Shown: positions 1 to 12,800 of the stretch, in pieces
How positions within the stretch are numbered: position 1 is the first letter of the stretch
Layout: every line of letters begins with the position of its first letter
Origin: Numida meleagris
Lineage: Eukaryota; Chordata; Aves; Galliformes; Numididae
Length of the DNA stretch: 64,000 nucleotides
Direction of reading: 5' to 3'
Assembly: GCF_002078875.1 (NCBI RefSeq)
Contig: NC_034410.1
Span: 103,236,138 to 103,300,137 of the forward strand
Position numbers and translations under genes: made by a program
The notes under the pieces: model-generated
What the model was told of the DNA's origin: nothing
Database searches by the model: none
Seen by the model: the letters and a program-made list of their open reading frames with translations, nothing else

Positions 1-2770
1 TTTTTTGGAGGGGTGAGTTTTCTTTTCAGAACAGTTTAGATATCTGAACAGATGTAAAATTAGCCAATGTTGCAAATGAAAACAAGTTATATACTGCAGA
101 CACACTTGTCACAAAATTCAAATATGATATTTATCAGCTTTTAAATGGGAACACAACCATCAACTTCAACTCAATCTAGGATAATGTAATGTTTGCAGCT
201 GAAGAATAAATGATTATACTTAGAGGTGCTTGCTTTTAATGGCCACATTTCCCAGTCTCATGGTACAAAAGCAAGAAAAAAATCTTTCTTTCTCTCATAT
301 ATGCTAATTTATAACAACAATTATTATGATTTTTATATCTACACAATGCTGCCTACAAAATATTTAATACCTGAGCAGCTGGTGCACTGTGGCTCATGCT
401 TACTAAATGAATAAATGTTTTGTCTTCTGTTTTCCCTGTGTACTTGCATCCATCTGTTGTCTTGTGTCATTTTTGATTGAGGCCTAGAGGCACAACCACA
501 AAACAAATAATGTCAATTTTGTTTTCGTTTCTTGGGGGGACCAGGAACCCTACTTCCAGGCTGAGAGCACTTTGGTCCTTGGTGCTGCAAAGAGATGCTT
601 TCAGCTTAGACATAACAAAAAGCCATGCATTAGGGTGTGCAAAAGTTAGCATGAGAAGTTTAAATTCGTATTCATTACAGGACAAATAGTATCATCAAGT
701 GTGCACTCCGAGTGAAAGCAGATTTACCAAGCTGGCAGGGGAAATGTTAGTTCCCCCTAATGAGCACTGTAATTGAAACGTGTTCTCCGGGTCAAACAAC
801 AGGCGAGCATCTGTTTCATGTCCCAGCCACCACGTCCTTGCTATGCCTGCAAACTGCCCTCTCTGAAAAAGGAGCTCTCAACCCATACAGAGACCACCAG
901 GGCCATGCTGTACACATGCTTAGCCCTCACCTGTACTGCACTGGCTGCACCTCCTTGATACTGTTGTCCAGTCACTCTGCAGAGCTCCAATACAGGGCCC
1001 TGCACCTGCCCTTTCTGAGTCCCTTTAGTACAGAGGGGAATAGTGAGTTGTGTTGGGGATGAGGATGGCTGCTCTTGGAGAGATCTTCTTTTCTTTGTTG
1101 ACTGCAGAAGGAGACTGACTGGCTTCCTCAGTGGATCAATTCTTGTGCTTAAAGTTGACACCCTGAAACTTTCCAATTGCTTCAAAACCATTATGGATTC
1201 AGAATCAAACAGTAAAATTTGAGGATTTGTCTGCTTAGCTCTGGCATTACATGAACACCTGGATTTGGGTAATGCATTTACACACCCATACAACCATATA
1301 CACTTATAGTTATCTCTACAGGCATTTTATTCTTGTATAACTTCTTTTATTCTTGTGTAACTTGTATAAATGTGTTAGTGAGGTTTACTTAGTAGAGCTC
1401 TCATATGCAGGAAAATAGGGTTTCTACAGACTGTGTAGTAACAATTCAGCAAACTGAGAGTGAACCTCTTGAAATCTGACCCATCTGAAAGCAATAACTT
1501 TCCTTTGAGACAGAGATGGAGTTGCAGAAGAGTAAGACTGAAAAGTACCAAGAAGTGCAGCTGGTGATTACAGATACATAGGAGACTGTGCTCCAGTGTG
1601 TTTGGATAGAACACTCGAGAGATCCAGCACTGGCCTTCCATTTGAGTAATGCTTTATAAATCTTAGGCTCTCTCACCTTACCTGTGTGACCTACTTTTTG
1701 ATTACGTAAGTCAAAAGAATGAGTCAGGAAAAGGTGAGAAGGATTTTGTCCCAAATGGGAGTATTCTAGGAGAAGTCTTTTCCCAATCTCATAGACCGTG
1801 AGTTCAAGTTTCTCAAGAAGCATCTTGGAGTTGTCTGTCTCTGCTGAACAAACAGCTTCAGGGGCAAGGAGCTGCATCTTGAGTTGAGTGAAGTAGATTG
1901 TCCCTGACACCTCTGTCAGGACAAGTTTTTCTCAAGAGAAAGACATGATCACTTTCTTTTGGAACCACATAAGAAATCATCCAGTATGGCCGTATTTGAC
2001 AACTAAAACAAATACAGCTATATTCAAGATTTTCAGTTAAGTAACTCAGTATCGTAGAATTTCTTCTGGCATACAGTTGGAGCTAATGACCCATTTTCCA
2101 TTTTCTTCAATCCCAAATAAGATATATTAAATATTAATTACTATCTGTTTCAGAGCGTATCTCTGAACTTTGAAGGCCATTCCTCCTGGAAAGTAGAAAA
2201 GGAAGAAAGGGGAATTTTCTCATATATTCAGAAGATTTATTCTGTTTTGTAAGATTGCAGGCATGAGTACAATCCTTGCCCTCAGAAATGGCTGCATGTC
2301 AGATGTAGCCAAGTAGTCTAAAGCACCAAAATTAATGGAGCAAGACAGATACAGCCAAGCACGAAAATTATTTGGGAGAAAGTGATCAAACATCTGTTTG
2401 GTAACTTCTATCCTCTTCCTTCCCTTTCCATCTAACATGACATGGGGCCATGCAATGGACCTTACCTTTGACTAATTATTGGGATGGAATTATCTTCGTG
2501 AAGAAATCTTTTTTTCCTAGTTCTGTTTTTATTGAAATAGTAGTGGAGACATTGACTGCTGATCATTTCTTTGCTACTAATTAAATGAAAGACTCCTGGA
2601 GTCATGGATGGTTTCTATCTATTTTGTTCTCTCTCTCTCCTGTTTTTTTTTGGTCGCAGTCTAAGTAAATTAATAAATAAATGCCTGATTAGCCAGTGTA
2701 GCAGAGGTGCTCCTCTGAGCTCTTCTTGCATCACTTGAGTGAGCCAAAGCCTGATGGTGAGGCCAGACCC
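1..2770. other. Unique AT-rich DNA without a recognised gene
   Basis: No known gene, repeat family or RNA gene was recognised. Two minus-strand open frames are fairly long, 841-1293 (150 codons) and 1446-1910 (154 codons). Neither shows a domain, signal peptide or family motif that I recognise. Frames of this length are near the upper end of chance for 64 kb read in six frames. A 20-bp tandem duplication lies at 1325-1364 and is listed separately. Confidence 0.6.
1325..1364. repeat. Two-copy tandem duplication, 20-bp unit
   Basis: The unit TTTTATTCTTGTATAACTTC at 1325-1344 is followed directly by a second copy at 1345-1364 that differs at two positions (G for A in the middle, G for C at the end). 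Such a pattern usually comes from replication slippage. No function is implied. Confidence 0.85.
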
Positions 2771-2782
2771 AGATCCCTGAGA

Positions 2783-2905
2783 TTATTATTACTGCTCCAG
2801 TAGCTTCTACCCCAATTAGGATCAGAGCCCCGGTGTTCTAGGCACTGCATACTACACAGTACGAGATATTTGCTGTTCCCCAGAGCCTTGAGACTGATAT
2901 GAATA
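2783..2905 (+). repeat. Ancient amniote dispersed repeat fragment
   Basis: Starting with a short ATT-rich stretch, this segment contains the phrases CAGAGCCCCGGTGTTCTAGG and CACTGCATACTACACAGTA, then a block resembling CCCCAGAGCCTTGAGA. It follows the order of a widespread amniote repeat known from turtle, crocodile and mammal introns, in which GGGCCCCATTGTGCTAGGC is followed by a CACTGTACAAACACA phrase and a CCCTGCCCCAAAGAGCTTA block. The match is diverged, consistent with an insertion predating birds. I do not know the family name with certainty; it is a non-coding element of SINE or MITE type. Confidence 0.5.
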
Positions 2906-4744
2906 ACAAATGAAGCCAAAGGCTGTTCTGCCATTCATCAGGGAAGCAGGCTGAGTGGTTGTGCTCTGTGGTTTTTGTGTGAGAAGTGTCTTCGACTGCC
3001 TGCATTGCCAGCCTTTGTCTGATCCCCAGAGCATGACTAAGAAAAGGGGAAAAAAGGTAGATAGATGAAGGTAAAGTCAGTTACAAAGTTGTGTATTTGA
3101 TAGAAAGCTACATGGAGAGTAAAAACAAAATTACAAAATGACAGGACACGAACGCAGTGGGAGTTGAGAAAAGATGAAAGAAGGAAGGAAATTGGATAAC
3201 AATAGTGATCAGAAAGAATAAAAGCAAAGACAAATAATGACAAGCAAGAAAGAAAGAGGATTAGAGTTGAATGATGAAAGCTATGGAAATAAGGTTGGTA
3301 GCTGCTACCAGAATTACAGGAAGTCATTTTATTTAAGATGTCATTGTTAGGAGTCTGAAAATATTTTTTTTAAACATAGACGATCCTGAAATGAGGAAGA
3401 TTTCAAGGCAAAAGAGACTTAGGGGAAATGTACAAAAACTACAGAGAATATGTTTACTTGGCACTAGCTGCTTCTGGAGTTAGTTCAGAATTGCCTGGAT
3501 CAGTGTAAAAGAAATAGTACAGCTTATGGTAGCACAAACTTTCACATAGCTAAATAGTCCTGTTAAAAAGTAAGGAATTATAAAGTGCAATTTGAAAATA
3601 CTCTTAGATGCTTCTGAAAATTTCATCTGAGAACAATCTACTGTCATGATTTGATGCTTTCTTTTCAATTATTTAACAATGTCAATTTCTGTGCAGAGGA
3701 AAAAAAATTGCTTTGTCAAGAATATCAGCAAACTTCCTTATGAATAGTTGATGTTTCTTGAATAGCATAGCTTTTGGTGTTTGTTTTAGAGGGACTATTT
3801 TGGCTGACTCCTGTGATTCCAAGCTTGAATGCATGCTAGGGGCAACTGGTAGACCATCAAGCATTCAACCTGAAACACTGCTGTGTTTCCTTCCTTTGAT
3901 TCTATTCATCCGACCCATACCCTAAATGGACATCCAAGATGCTCTTGACAATATGCAATAGTTACATTATATAGCACTGAATGTATTGTTTAGGGAGCAG
4001 ATACCTGAAAGGCCATTTGTCTTATAGTTGGGATGAGGGTAGTGAGGAGAGAGAAAGACAAGCATGCCACCAGGTTGCCTGTGAGGACAAGAGCAGAAGA
4101 TCCTTGGAGAACAGTCAGGATATAGATGGCATTCTGGCTGAGCACAGAGTCTCCCATGGCCAAGTGATTTCCAGCATTCTTTGTTCACAGGGTGAGATTC
4201 TGGAACTACTTGAGCTGCTGTGCCTAACAACACTGATGTGAGTTTTGCAGCACTCAGGTTCTGTGGCAGCTAAAGAGACTTGCCAAATTCAGCACTAGGA
4301 AAAATTAAAGAGGCATGAATCACACTGATGTACAGGCCATTTAACTTAAAGAAGTCCCACCCAATGTTAATGTTGTATCCCACTGCTGAGTTCAGTAAAA
4401 AACACATTTCTCTCATTCCTTGTAGTAGTGCTTTGGTGTCCCTGGAGAATAATATTCCTTTACTTAATAGCAGTACATGTGTACTGCTAATAGCTAGAGT
4501 ACTGTTAATAGCTAGAGTTTGTAAAGCTTGTAACACCTCTCTGAGTTCCTGGGAGGGATTGATATACTGTGGTACCTTGTAGCCAGGATGGTCAAACAAG
4601 CTTAGTTTCTCTGAGGATTATATTTCATAGGCTTCCTTGTCACTCAGGCTACTCAATTTAGGATAAAGGTCAAATTTTTAAGGCTTGACTTGTCCAAAAG
4701 TGGTGGTAGGATTTTGGTAAATCAAGGGTCTTATAATGCAGGAC
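2906..4744. other. Unique DNA with a purine-rich patch
   Basis: From about 3030 to 3300 the plus strand is strongly purine-rich, with short GAAA, GGAA and GATA-like runs but no regular microsatellite unit. The minus-strand open frame there (3037-3327) is serine/phenylalanine-rich and simply reflects that composition. The rest holds nothing recognisable apart from the 18-bp duplication at 4483-4518. Confidence 0.55.
4483..4518. repeat. Two-copy tandem duplication, 18-bp unit
   Basis: The sequence ACTGCTAATAGCTAGAGT at 4483-4500 is repeated at 4501-4518 with a single C-to-T difference. It is a short local duplication with no evident role. Confidence 0.9.
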
Positions 4745-5424
4745 AGCCATACATCTGGGGCCTTGGGGATACTGGTGGAGGGCAAGCCAGACATGAGCCA
4801 GCCATGTTCCCTCGCAGCCCAGAAAGCCAACCGTATCCAGAACCGCATCAAAAGAAGCGTAGCCAGCAGGGAGAGGGAGGTGATCCTGCTCCGCACTGGT
4901 GAGACCTCACCTGGAGTACTGCATCCAGATGTGGAGTCCTCAGTACAGGAGAGACATAGACCTGTTGGAGTGCATCCAGAGGAGGGCCACAAAAATGATG
5001 CAAGGGTTGGAACACCTCTCTTAAGAGGACAGGCTGAGAGAGCTGGGGCTGTTCAGCCTGGAGAAGAACAGGCTGTGAGATGGCCTAAGAGCAGCCTTTC
5101 AGTATCTCAAGGGGGGCTATATAAGAAGGAAGGGGACAGTCTCTTCAGCAGGGTCCATTGGTACAATGGGAAATGGTTTCAAACTAGAAGAGGGGAGATT
5201 TAGATTGGATATAAGGAAGAAGTTTTTAACAGTAAGTGTGCTGAGGCACTGGAACACACTGCCCGGAGAGGCAGTGGATGCCCTGTCCTTGGAGACACTC
5301 AGGGTCAGGCTGGATGGGGCTCTAAGCACCCTGATGTAGCTGTAGGTGTCCCTGTTCATTGCAGGGGAGTTGGACTAGATGACCTTTTAAAGTCATGACG
5401 ATTCTATGATTTTATGATTCTTTG
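4745..5424 (+). mobile_element. CR1 LINE, 5'-truncated, sense, with ORF2 tail relic
   Basis: This is the 3' end of a CR1 non-LTR retrotransposon in forward orientation. Translation gives fragments typical of the end of CR1 ORF2 (reverse-transcriptase polyprotein), such as LGILVEGKPDMSQ, LAAQKANRI and [13 protein letters not shown], in shifting frames, so the copy is a dead pseudogene. It then runs through the usual CTGGAGAAGAACAGGCT and TTTAGATTGGATATAAGGAA phrases, the GTTGGACTAGATGACCTTT 3' UTR motif and the tail ATTCTATGATTTTATGATTC near 5400-5421. The 5' truncation is usual for CR1. The 3' UTR resembles the copy at 58335-58699, suggesting the same or a close subfamily. The 5' limit is approximate. 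Confidence 0.93.
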
Positions 5425-7028
5425 ACTAAAATGACACAGTAGCAGAGATAATATCTGCAGTCTTTTTTCAGCCAAAGCTCTTGCCTAGATCAGCTCACAG
5501 AATGAGAGATATCTGGCTGCAAAGAGATCCATAAACAGCAACTATAAGAGCTGGGTGGAAAAAGATAATTCCAGCTTGGGGAGGATTTCAATATTTGATG
5601 AGCACTTTCATCCCATTTAAAATGAAAGCTCAAAATGTCAACATTTTGCTTAGCCAGACTCCAAGCTCAGTTTAAAATCCTGGGCAAGACGCAAACTGCT
5701 CCTGAAGCACCAAAAATTCTGAAATAGAAACCCTGATGACTAATTAATCTTTCATGTGAAAGGTTTTCCCACCAGGAAGGGGAGGGTTTCTGAGGGCAGG
5801 CTTTTTGAAGCACAGAGCAGGCAGCCTGGCATACATGGCCAAAGGCCAGCGGTGAAAGCTCTGCTTTCACAAGAGTTTCTTCCAGTGAACCCCAAGCCTC
5901 CTTAGCTGGCTAGAGTATGACCCTGTCTCTGATGAAAGATGCCTCTGTAAGCCATCGCTATTCAGAAGGAACCATCCAGAAACTGCGTTCCTTTCCATTC
6001 AGAATCCAAGGCAGTTACAGAGAGTGCCATGTTTCATCAGCATAAATAATTAACTACAGAAGGACATGTAATATTCATAGCTGAAAATCATTAAATAAAA
6101 TAAGCTGGGGAAAAAAAAAATCTTAAACATGAAGCAATATTAATCATTTAGCCACAGATTCAGCTTAGAGCTTCTCTTTTGTTTAATTTAATTATTATTT
6201 CTTTAAATCTACTCACGGGCAGATGTTGCTCCGCAAACCCACACAACTAATTCCCACATGTGAGGCAGTCAGCCTGAGGTTTAGCCTCTTGCAGTATTAA
6301 TTAACATCATGAGGCACTGTTAATGTTAGTGGACAAAATCAAAGTGAAGAATTTTCTCTGCTTGGTGAAATGGGGATAAAAATGGGTCAAAAGAGCAATG
6401 CCTTTCAAGCAGCATTGTCTTCTCCACTATATCATACACTCCCAGGTTTGTTAGTTTATGCAAGGTGAAGAAAAAAAGCTTTTCTCTCCAAGAATGCACA
6501 ACAGGAGCCCGTGAGAGCTGAGGTGTTTAAAAGCAGAAAGGACCCCAGCAGGTCCTTTGGGACTTACAAGCAGGAAGACAAAAAAGTGTTTCCATGTAAG
6601 AGCCAGAATCTTCTTAGCAAGCAGCAACATCCAGAGTTACACCGCTCCTCTCACTGAAGAGGTGATGTCAGGGCAAACCCTACAAGCTGGCATTGTTCAG
6701 CTCATGGCCCGGAGAGCCATCACACACAAATTAGCAGTGTCACATCTCACTAAAGGTCTCATTGTCCTCGTGCCTTTCTGACATCCCTTCTCTCTTTCCC
6801 TTCTTCTGCCCAGAAATCAGGCTAAGCCTGAAACTAGCCTCTGTGAAACGGCTACAGTTTTGACAATTGGGAAGATAATGTAGAAAATAAGAGGGAAAAG
6901 TGCAGAGACAGAGTGGTCGGAAATATCTCTGCTGGCAGCTGGAGGTGGGAATATTTGATTCTCTGGGGTCTGCGGCCTGCTATCTGTCAGTAAGCAACAT
7001 AGGATCTGAGCTTAAAGGAGAAAACATT

Positions 7029-7116
7029 TCTTTTTTCTCTTGTCTTTTTTATTTATTTCCTTTTTTTTTTTGTGGCTTTCTTTGTTATTGTTTTGTATTT
7101 GTTTTTTTTTTCCTCC
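7029..7116. repeat. T-rich low-complexity tract
   Basis: The plus strand is dominated by T runs of 5-11 bases separated by single G, C or A bases, ending near TTTTTTTTTCCTCC. No fixed repeat unit is present. Confidence 0.85.
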
Positions 7117-8340
7117 TGGAATAACTGCAATGAGCCGTGGTGACATTTGCATGGAAAAGTTCAGAGCTGTTCTGAAACACTGCGTTTGCACCACTTGTCC
7201 CTGCAATGCTGAGGAGCCCGTGCAGAGAGAGAAGATCGTGTACACCTGAGTTGTAAAGTGTAACCTAGTTGAAGAGATAGATATTATTCTCTTAAACATG
7301 AATGAATGCTGCAACCCTTTTAAATACAGACATACAGTGCCTGTAAGCGGTACTTGTACTTCACACACAGAGTTGGGAGCTGCAGGCAGATCTTGAACCT
7401 TGCAGAACCCTCCTCACAACACACATAACATGACTTAAAACTGTTCTCCTGGGGTAGATGGTTGTTACCCTGGCCCTTGAATGTGGCCAAACATCTGTCA
7501 AACTTGCAACTTAGAGCATCTTAAGGTCTCTTTTTGAGGATTCTTCATTCACTCTCACTTCACAGTTACTTTTAATGTTTGTTTACAGGCACTTTAAAAG
7601 ACTGGAGGTGACTGTACCAAAGCACAGCAAGGGCTTATGCACTTACAGGTCATATACAGTTCTTTCTTGAAAGGTGCAATCATATAAAACACCTACAATT
7701 CGTATTTTTTTTTCAGCAAACTGTCTGTGACAGTAAAGTGAGAGATCTTTTTTCATTAGCTAGCCAAACATCGGGCCCAAATGTTGAATATTTCATGCTT
7801 CCATAAGGGAGTTACAGACACATATATGCTTTTCTGTTTCAGCTGCAAGGTTATTCAATCTTTTAAAACAAACAAGAAAATTTTGATTATCCTAGGGTGC
7901 TTGACTGCACTGTGTTGGGACAGACTGAATTGCATGGAAAAGGATTTCTGTTCTGTTTTCAACTAAAATCATAACACAGTCTTAATGACGCAGAGGTCAC
8001 TAGTGTCTCCATGGCAATTCTCAGATGTGTAAGGAGGTAGTCAATGAAAGCTTCCAGTGAAATAATTTTAAGCGTATCATTTTCTTTACCTGTTTATCCA
8101 TTACTTTGTCCGACTCCCCCTGCTGGGCTGCACTCTCACCCAAGCTGTGAGGTCTCTAGGGCACAGTGCATAGTGTGATGCACACTTAGCAGCATTCTTA
8201 GCTCTCACTTAGGCTAAATAGGTCATCTTGCATTCTATGTCCAGGCCAAGATGGTGAACACTGAAGCCTCTGTGTTGTTTTACTGCCAAAGTAGGATTTT
8301 AGGGGAGTATTCCTACTAGTGAGTAATGTAAAAAGTAAGA

Positions 8341-8384
8341 GAAAAAAAAAAAAAAACGAAAAAAAAACAACAACAACAAAAAGC
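8341..8384. repeat. A-rich tract with short CAA microsatellite
   Basis: A run of 15 A (8342-8356) is followed by a second A run and about four CAA units. There is no SINE body upstream, so this is a simple-sequence tract and not a retroposon tail that I can identify. Confidence 0.85.
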
Positions 8385-11300
8385 AAATTTTCCTTTCTGG
8401 GAAAGAAGACAGCAAGGGGAACAGAGAACAGAGTAGAACTCTGGGTGGCAGTGTATGTTGTAGGTACAGAACAAATAACAGAAATAGATGCATCAAACCT
8501 ATGTGTGTTATGAACTGATCAGTTAATCTGGCAGGAACCAGGGCTCTCTATTTCTACTGTGAAGATCTGAGGGCATAATTACATGAGCCTCAGCACTTGT
8601 AAGGATGTTCAACCCTGTCATGAATTTATTAGAAAACAAGGGAAAAATATTTGCATACTGAGTTCATATTTCTAGAGGAAGAAATCTATGCACTATGCCA
8701 AAATAAGAATTTAAACGATCTAATAAAAATTGTGAAACGTTATGAATGATTTAGTAACATCATCAGCATTAGCACAGATGGCTCACCGTGCTGGTGTACC
8801 ACTCTGTCTGTGTAATGGCGATAACTGAGAAATGCCACACGTCTCTATTACACAGTATTACCCTGAGTGCCAGCATAGTGTACTACCGAAGAAGTTCCAG
8901 TGCCAGAGCATGAAAGTTATCAGTTACATTTCAGCTGCAGAAAAAAAGCCTTGTTGATTTATAACAACCGTGTTGTTCAGGAGAGAACAGAAATGATCTT
9001 TGGTCTTCCCTGGAAGACATGCACTCTACAGAAGTAAACAAAGTAGAGTTTCCTATGGAGCACTATTGCTAAAAACCTTTCTTCCTGAGAAAAGGGGGAT
9101 AATTATCAATAAATTCCTCCGAAGCTACTTGGTTACGCAATGTAGACAAACTCCAGAAAATTATAGTGTTTGAGTGCATTGATATCTTCAGTGTGACTTA
9201 AATTACCTTTGAGGGAGACAGGGTTTTCAAATGATGACTAGACATTTACTGAAATTTCTGAGATTTGCAACAGCTAGTAATTGACGAGACGATAATGAAT
9301 GTGTGTTTAAAAAGAGAAAGCCAAAAAATGCTATGTTCAGATCTCTAGCTTGATTAAACATGCAGTCTTACAAAGTATCATGACTTGTGCTTTGGAGAGT
9401 AGGTGGGAGAAGCAGGGATGGGGACTGATAACAGGTGCAAATATATGAAGGCTTCTTGAGCCAAGCCTGTCACCAAAACAAATGTATGTTAAAGTATATG
9501 CTTAAAATCTGATCAATAGAAGACTCATGGGACTCGTTTGAGATCCTTTATTTTCTTACACGAACAGCGGTAGGAAAGACTTGGCTGCCTCAGCTAGATA
9601 CATCAGAAAGCATGTACTTTTTAGAAAATGGCATATGGCAAAGATCAGAAAATCTTTACACAAAAGTTGGGAGCAGGGAAATGTCCTTCCTGTTTCAGGC
9701 TGCATTCCAGATTGTCTAAACAAGCAGAAAATTATTCTTATTTTAATATTTTATTCAACACTGCCTCTTCTGGTTTCATTAAAACAGGGAATTACCATAA
9801 AGAGCAACAGAACAAGAAGAAAACTCGGCTTTCCTTTAAGTTCTTGGCAAAACTGTCATTGATTCTGAGAGGAAAAAGATCTGATCTTTTTCTGTGGTGC
9901 TAATCTAAGTCCTTGCAAAACAGAAGTTTTTGAATTTTGCACTAGGACTCATCTTGCACTATCAGACCTCCTTTGAAAAAGGAGTGCTTCAACTGCTGTT
10001 ACTCTGAGCAACGGCACTTACAGGTTTGCTTCTCATATCTTGGTATGTTTCAAGGCTGAAATAGAGTGGATCTTGGTTAAACACTATTCAGGGCACCAGG
10101 GTTACCTTGCATATGGCAGCCATTACCTTCACATTCATCTCCCACTCACAGTGTGCCCGCTTTGTTGGCTTTCAGTAGAATGAGTGATTCCAACACTTTA
10201 CCAAATAGAGTGCGTAGTGAACCCCAGAGCAGAGAACCAAAGGGAACATTTGCTTTCTATAAGAGTTTCTCTCTATCAGATAGTGTGGCTGGAAAAGTCT
10301 TAGTATGTCAGGAGAAGGCACTTCCACCTCAAAAGCACTGTTGCTTAGTAGGAGCTTAGGACTGTTTTGACAAGGATAGGTAAGACACAGTATTGTGCAT
10401 TAATTCACATTAGTTAGCAAGTTAACTGTTAGGAAAGGTAATCTGACATAGTTTAAGGCTGGTATTTGGCCTCCTTTAAAAGGCAGCAACTGTTGTCTTG
10501 TAGCACACAGGGGCCTTGGAAGTCAGACAGCTTTTATCTTGGTGCCATGGATTGTGGTGTATGTGTTGTTTCTACCTGACAAACGTAAAAAGCAGGCACA
10601 GAGCAGTGAAGAACTCTCCATGAAGTCTAATGATCCGTAATTTATCATTGTTTATAAGTGCCCTTACTGTATATTTGCTGTGCTGTCATGGAAACAACCA
10701 TTCAGCAGCCAATTAAGTGCAAATCGAAGTGATGCTGTCAGGATAAGCACATGTTAGAAATGAATTTCTTACCTGTTCCACCTTAAAGTCCCCCAAATAT
10801 TTTTATTTCTTAAGAATCTTATTTGTCATCATCTTTTTGGAGAAATAGAGAAGCTATGCCATAAATTTCACAAACCAAGAAAGAGCTTTGTGAAGTCTGT
10901 GCCTTCATACAACCTGCATACAGTGGATTGTGAGTGACTTTACCAGTGCAGTTAATGGAATGACTTCATTTTACTTTGCTTTGACTGTTTCCCAGCCCTC
11001 ACACATAAGCAGTAGATTACACCTAGGGGTGGGTGCTAGCTCTTTTTCATACGGCAAAATGTCAGAATAGTTCCTGCATTATGCCATCCCAGTTCTACAT
11101 TCTGCCCCAAAGTTTCAGGAGACTTGTCTGCAGCTTCTCTGCGGCTGTGGTTTCATAGCAGCCTTGGAGGCGCAATGGCTCTGCTTTCCCTTCTCTTCCT
11201 GACCCCTCCCCAGCTGCATCTCTGTTCACTCCTCACACTGGCATAGGTGGGCATTTGATCTCTCAGTGAGTTTAATTTTCTTCCTGAACCTGGCCAGATG

Positions 11301-12317
11301 AGCACCAACACCTCTGCATAGCAAATGGAGAGAATAAGTTACCTGGAACAGCATCCTCAATTTAAGCTCTCTCAACTATCTAACCCTTAAAAAAAATGTA
11401 TTACTCTCTTTACCAGAAAACTGTTCTGTTCCATTCCCAAAGTCACTAGAGTCAGACTCTAAAGTTACACAGAAAATAAGAAAAAAAAAGAACAAAATCA
11501 AAGCCTGTTGAGATAACTCTTCTTGTACCATTCTTAAATCAGATGAAGAAGGTGAGACAATAAATCAGTGCTACTATGTGCGAAGACCTGGAGTTTGCTG
11601 CAACTTTATCTGATGATATATGGTCAAGAATATGGCTGATGACAGTAATTATTTATAGCAAGCATAAAAATATTGCTAGTTAGAACTCAATAGGTGTAAT
11701 CATCACTTTAAGAAAAGCTTGTGAGCGTGATACCAATTAGGAGGTGTCATATAGTTGTCTGAATTGTAGAAAAGTGCTTTTTTGGGGAGGGGAACGGGTA
11801 CCAAGAAAATCATTAGAGTAACAGCAGTAATCAAAATGAAGGAACCCTACAGAAATATAATGACTATAGACCTGTCGGCAGCTTTTTCCTTCCTGCTCCC
11901 ATTGATCCAAATGAAGCACATAGTAAACATGAATTCTGTTCTATCCCTTCACTCACCCAGAAGCACCTACCCTTATCCACACATTATCTCTGATAATGAA
12001 GAGTCATACAAAAAATAAGACTTTTAAAATATCACTTGGCTCTGTGAGAAGTTTTTATGGATGCGTTTTGGTTTTGCTTATGCTGTTGCTGAAATTCAGG
12101 GTCCATAACCAAGGGCCCTCACCCATTCAGAACAGGCAGAGTTGCCTTAATTATTTATCCATACAGTATGTTAATTCCTGTAGTAGTTTGTTTTCTTCTC
12201 CGAGTGAGTATTAATGGAATATACCTAACTTATGCCCTTTCATTTTCAAGTACTCTTCTACTAAACTTGCCTTAACTCGTGATGAACAGTTTCCCAGTGG
12301 CAACCTAAAATAAAATA

Positions 12318-12800
12318 TTACACTAATAATGAAGCATCACTTTCCTTCAGGAAGAGAATAGTGCATGTTATGTCCCTGAGGTTTTCCTCAGGTGGACCTT
12401 TTTGAATCACCTCAGACATTTCCTGTTGTGTCCCACGATCTTCATCAAACGACCTCCGCTGATGCTCCCTGCCTTCAGAAACTTCAGACATCTGTGCCAC
12501 TCTTTTATCAAACAACACAGATGCTGAATTTATTCCAAAAGGTAATTCAAGAAGTCTCTAGTGACTTTATATGACTTTCAAAGCACTAAAGATATTAGGC
12601 TCATCTAATCTGAGACACCGGATCTATAGCTCGCCTCTGATTCAGGAATACTTTACATCTCTGAAGCCTTGAGGTAATCTAATCATGTATGGATGTGTGC
12701 AAGTCTGTGGGAGCCACAGAAACCTTAAACTTTGGTCTGGATTCTTTGTAATGAACCAGCCTGTGAGCTTGCCCATTTTGCTACTGTTACAGTAACTTTT
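12318..12800 (-). pseudogene. Ty3/Gypsy-like reverse transcriptase relic
   Basis: Read on the minus strand, this segment carries degenerate remnants of the Ty3/Gypsy reverse transcriptase in the correct order. They are VTVAK (12773-12796), resembling the MVVV-K stretch near the RT start; an EASYRSG stretch (about 12617-12637) matching the LDASSGFWQI block; LDEP (12597-12608) matching the LDE that follows; LPFGINSA (12522-12545), a near-perfect copy of the Gypsy LPFGI-SA motif; then KRVAQMSEVSEG, and GTQQEMSEVIQKG with ENLR, resembling the region after the catalytic site. LDEP and LPFG are 21 codons apart, against about 22 in intact elements. The YVDD-type catalytic box is not intact: a FDED sequence sits where it should be. 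Several frameshifts and stops separate the blocks, so this is an inactive, old copy. RNase H, integrase, gag and LTRs were not found around it. Family identification rests on visual motif matching. Confidence 0.75.

Larger units (their letters stand above)
5425..12317. other. Unique DNA without a recognised gene
   Basis: No exon, RNA gene or transposon was identified in these 6.9 kb. It is AT-rich and broken by stops in all frames. Two low-complexity tracts (7029-7116 and 8341-8384) are listed separately; the short open frames over them encode only phenylalanine or lysine runs. The frames at 9581-9862 and 9628-9903 overlap in two registers and show no domain. Confidence 0.55.

Noticed and set aside
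4736..5203. 155-codon plus-strand open frame as a possible gene
   Set aside because: It lies inside a CR1 element and switches out of the ORF2 frame part-way, so it is transposon debris.
7012..7368. 118-codon minus-strand open frame with a lysine-rich C-terminus
   Set aside because: The lysine-rich end is only the translation of the T-rich tract at 7029-7116. There is no domain and no splice or promoter context.
8198..8496. Phenylalanine-rich minus-strand frames that look like membrane proteins
   Set aside because: They are translations of the A-rich tract at 8341-8384.
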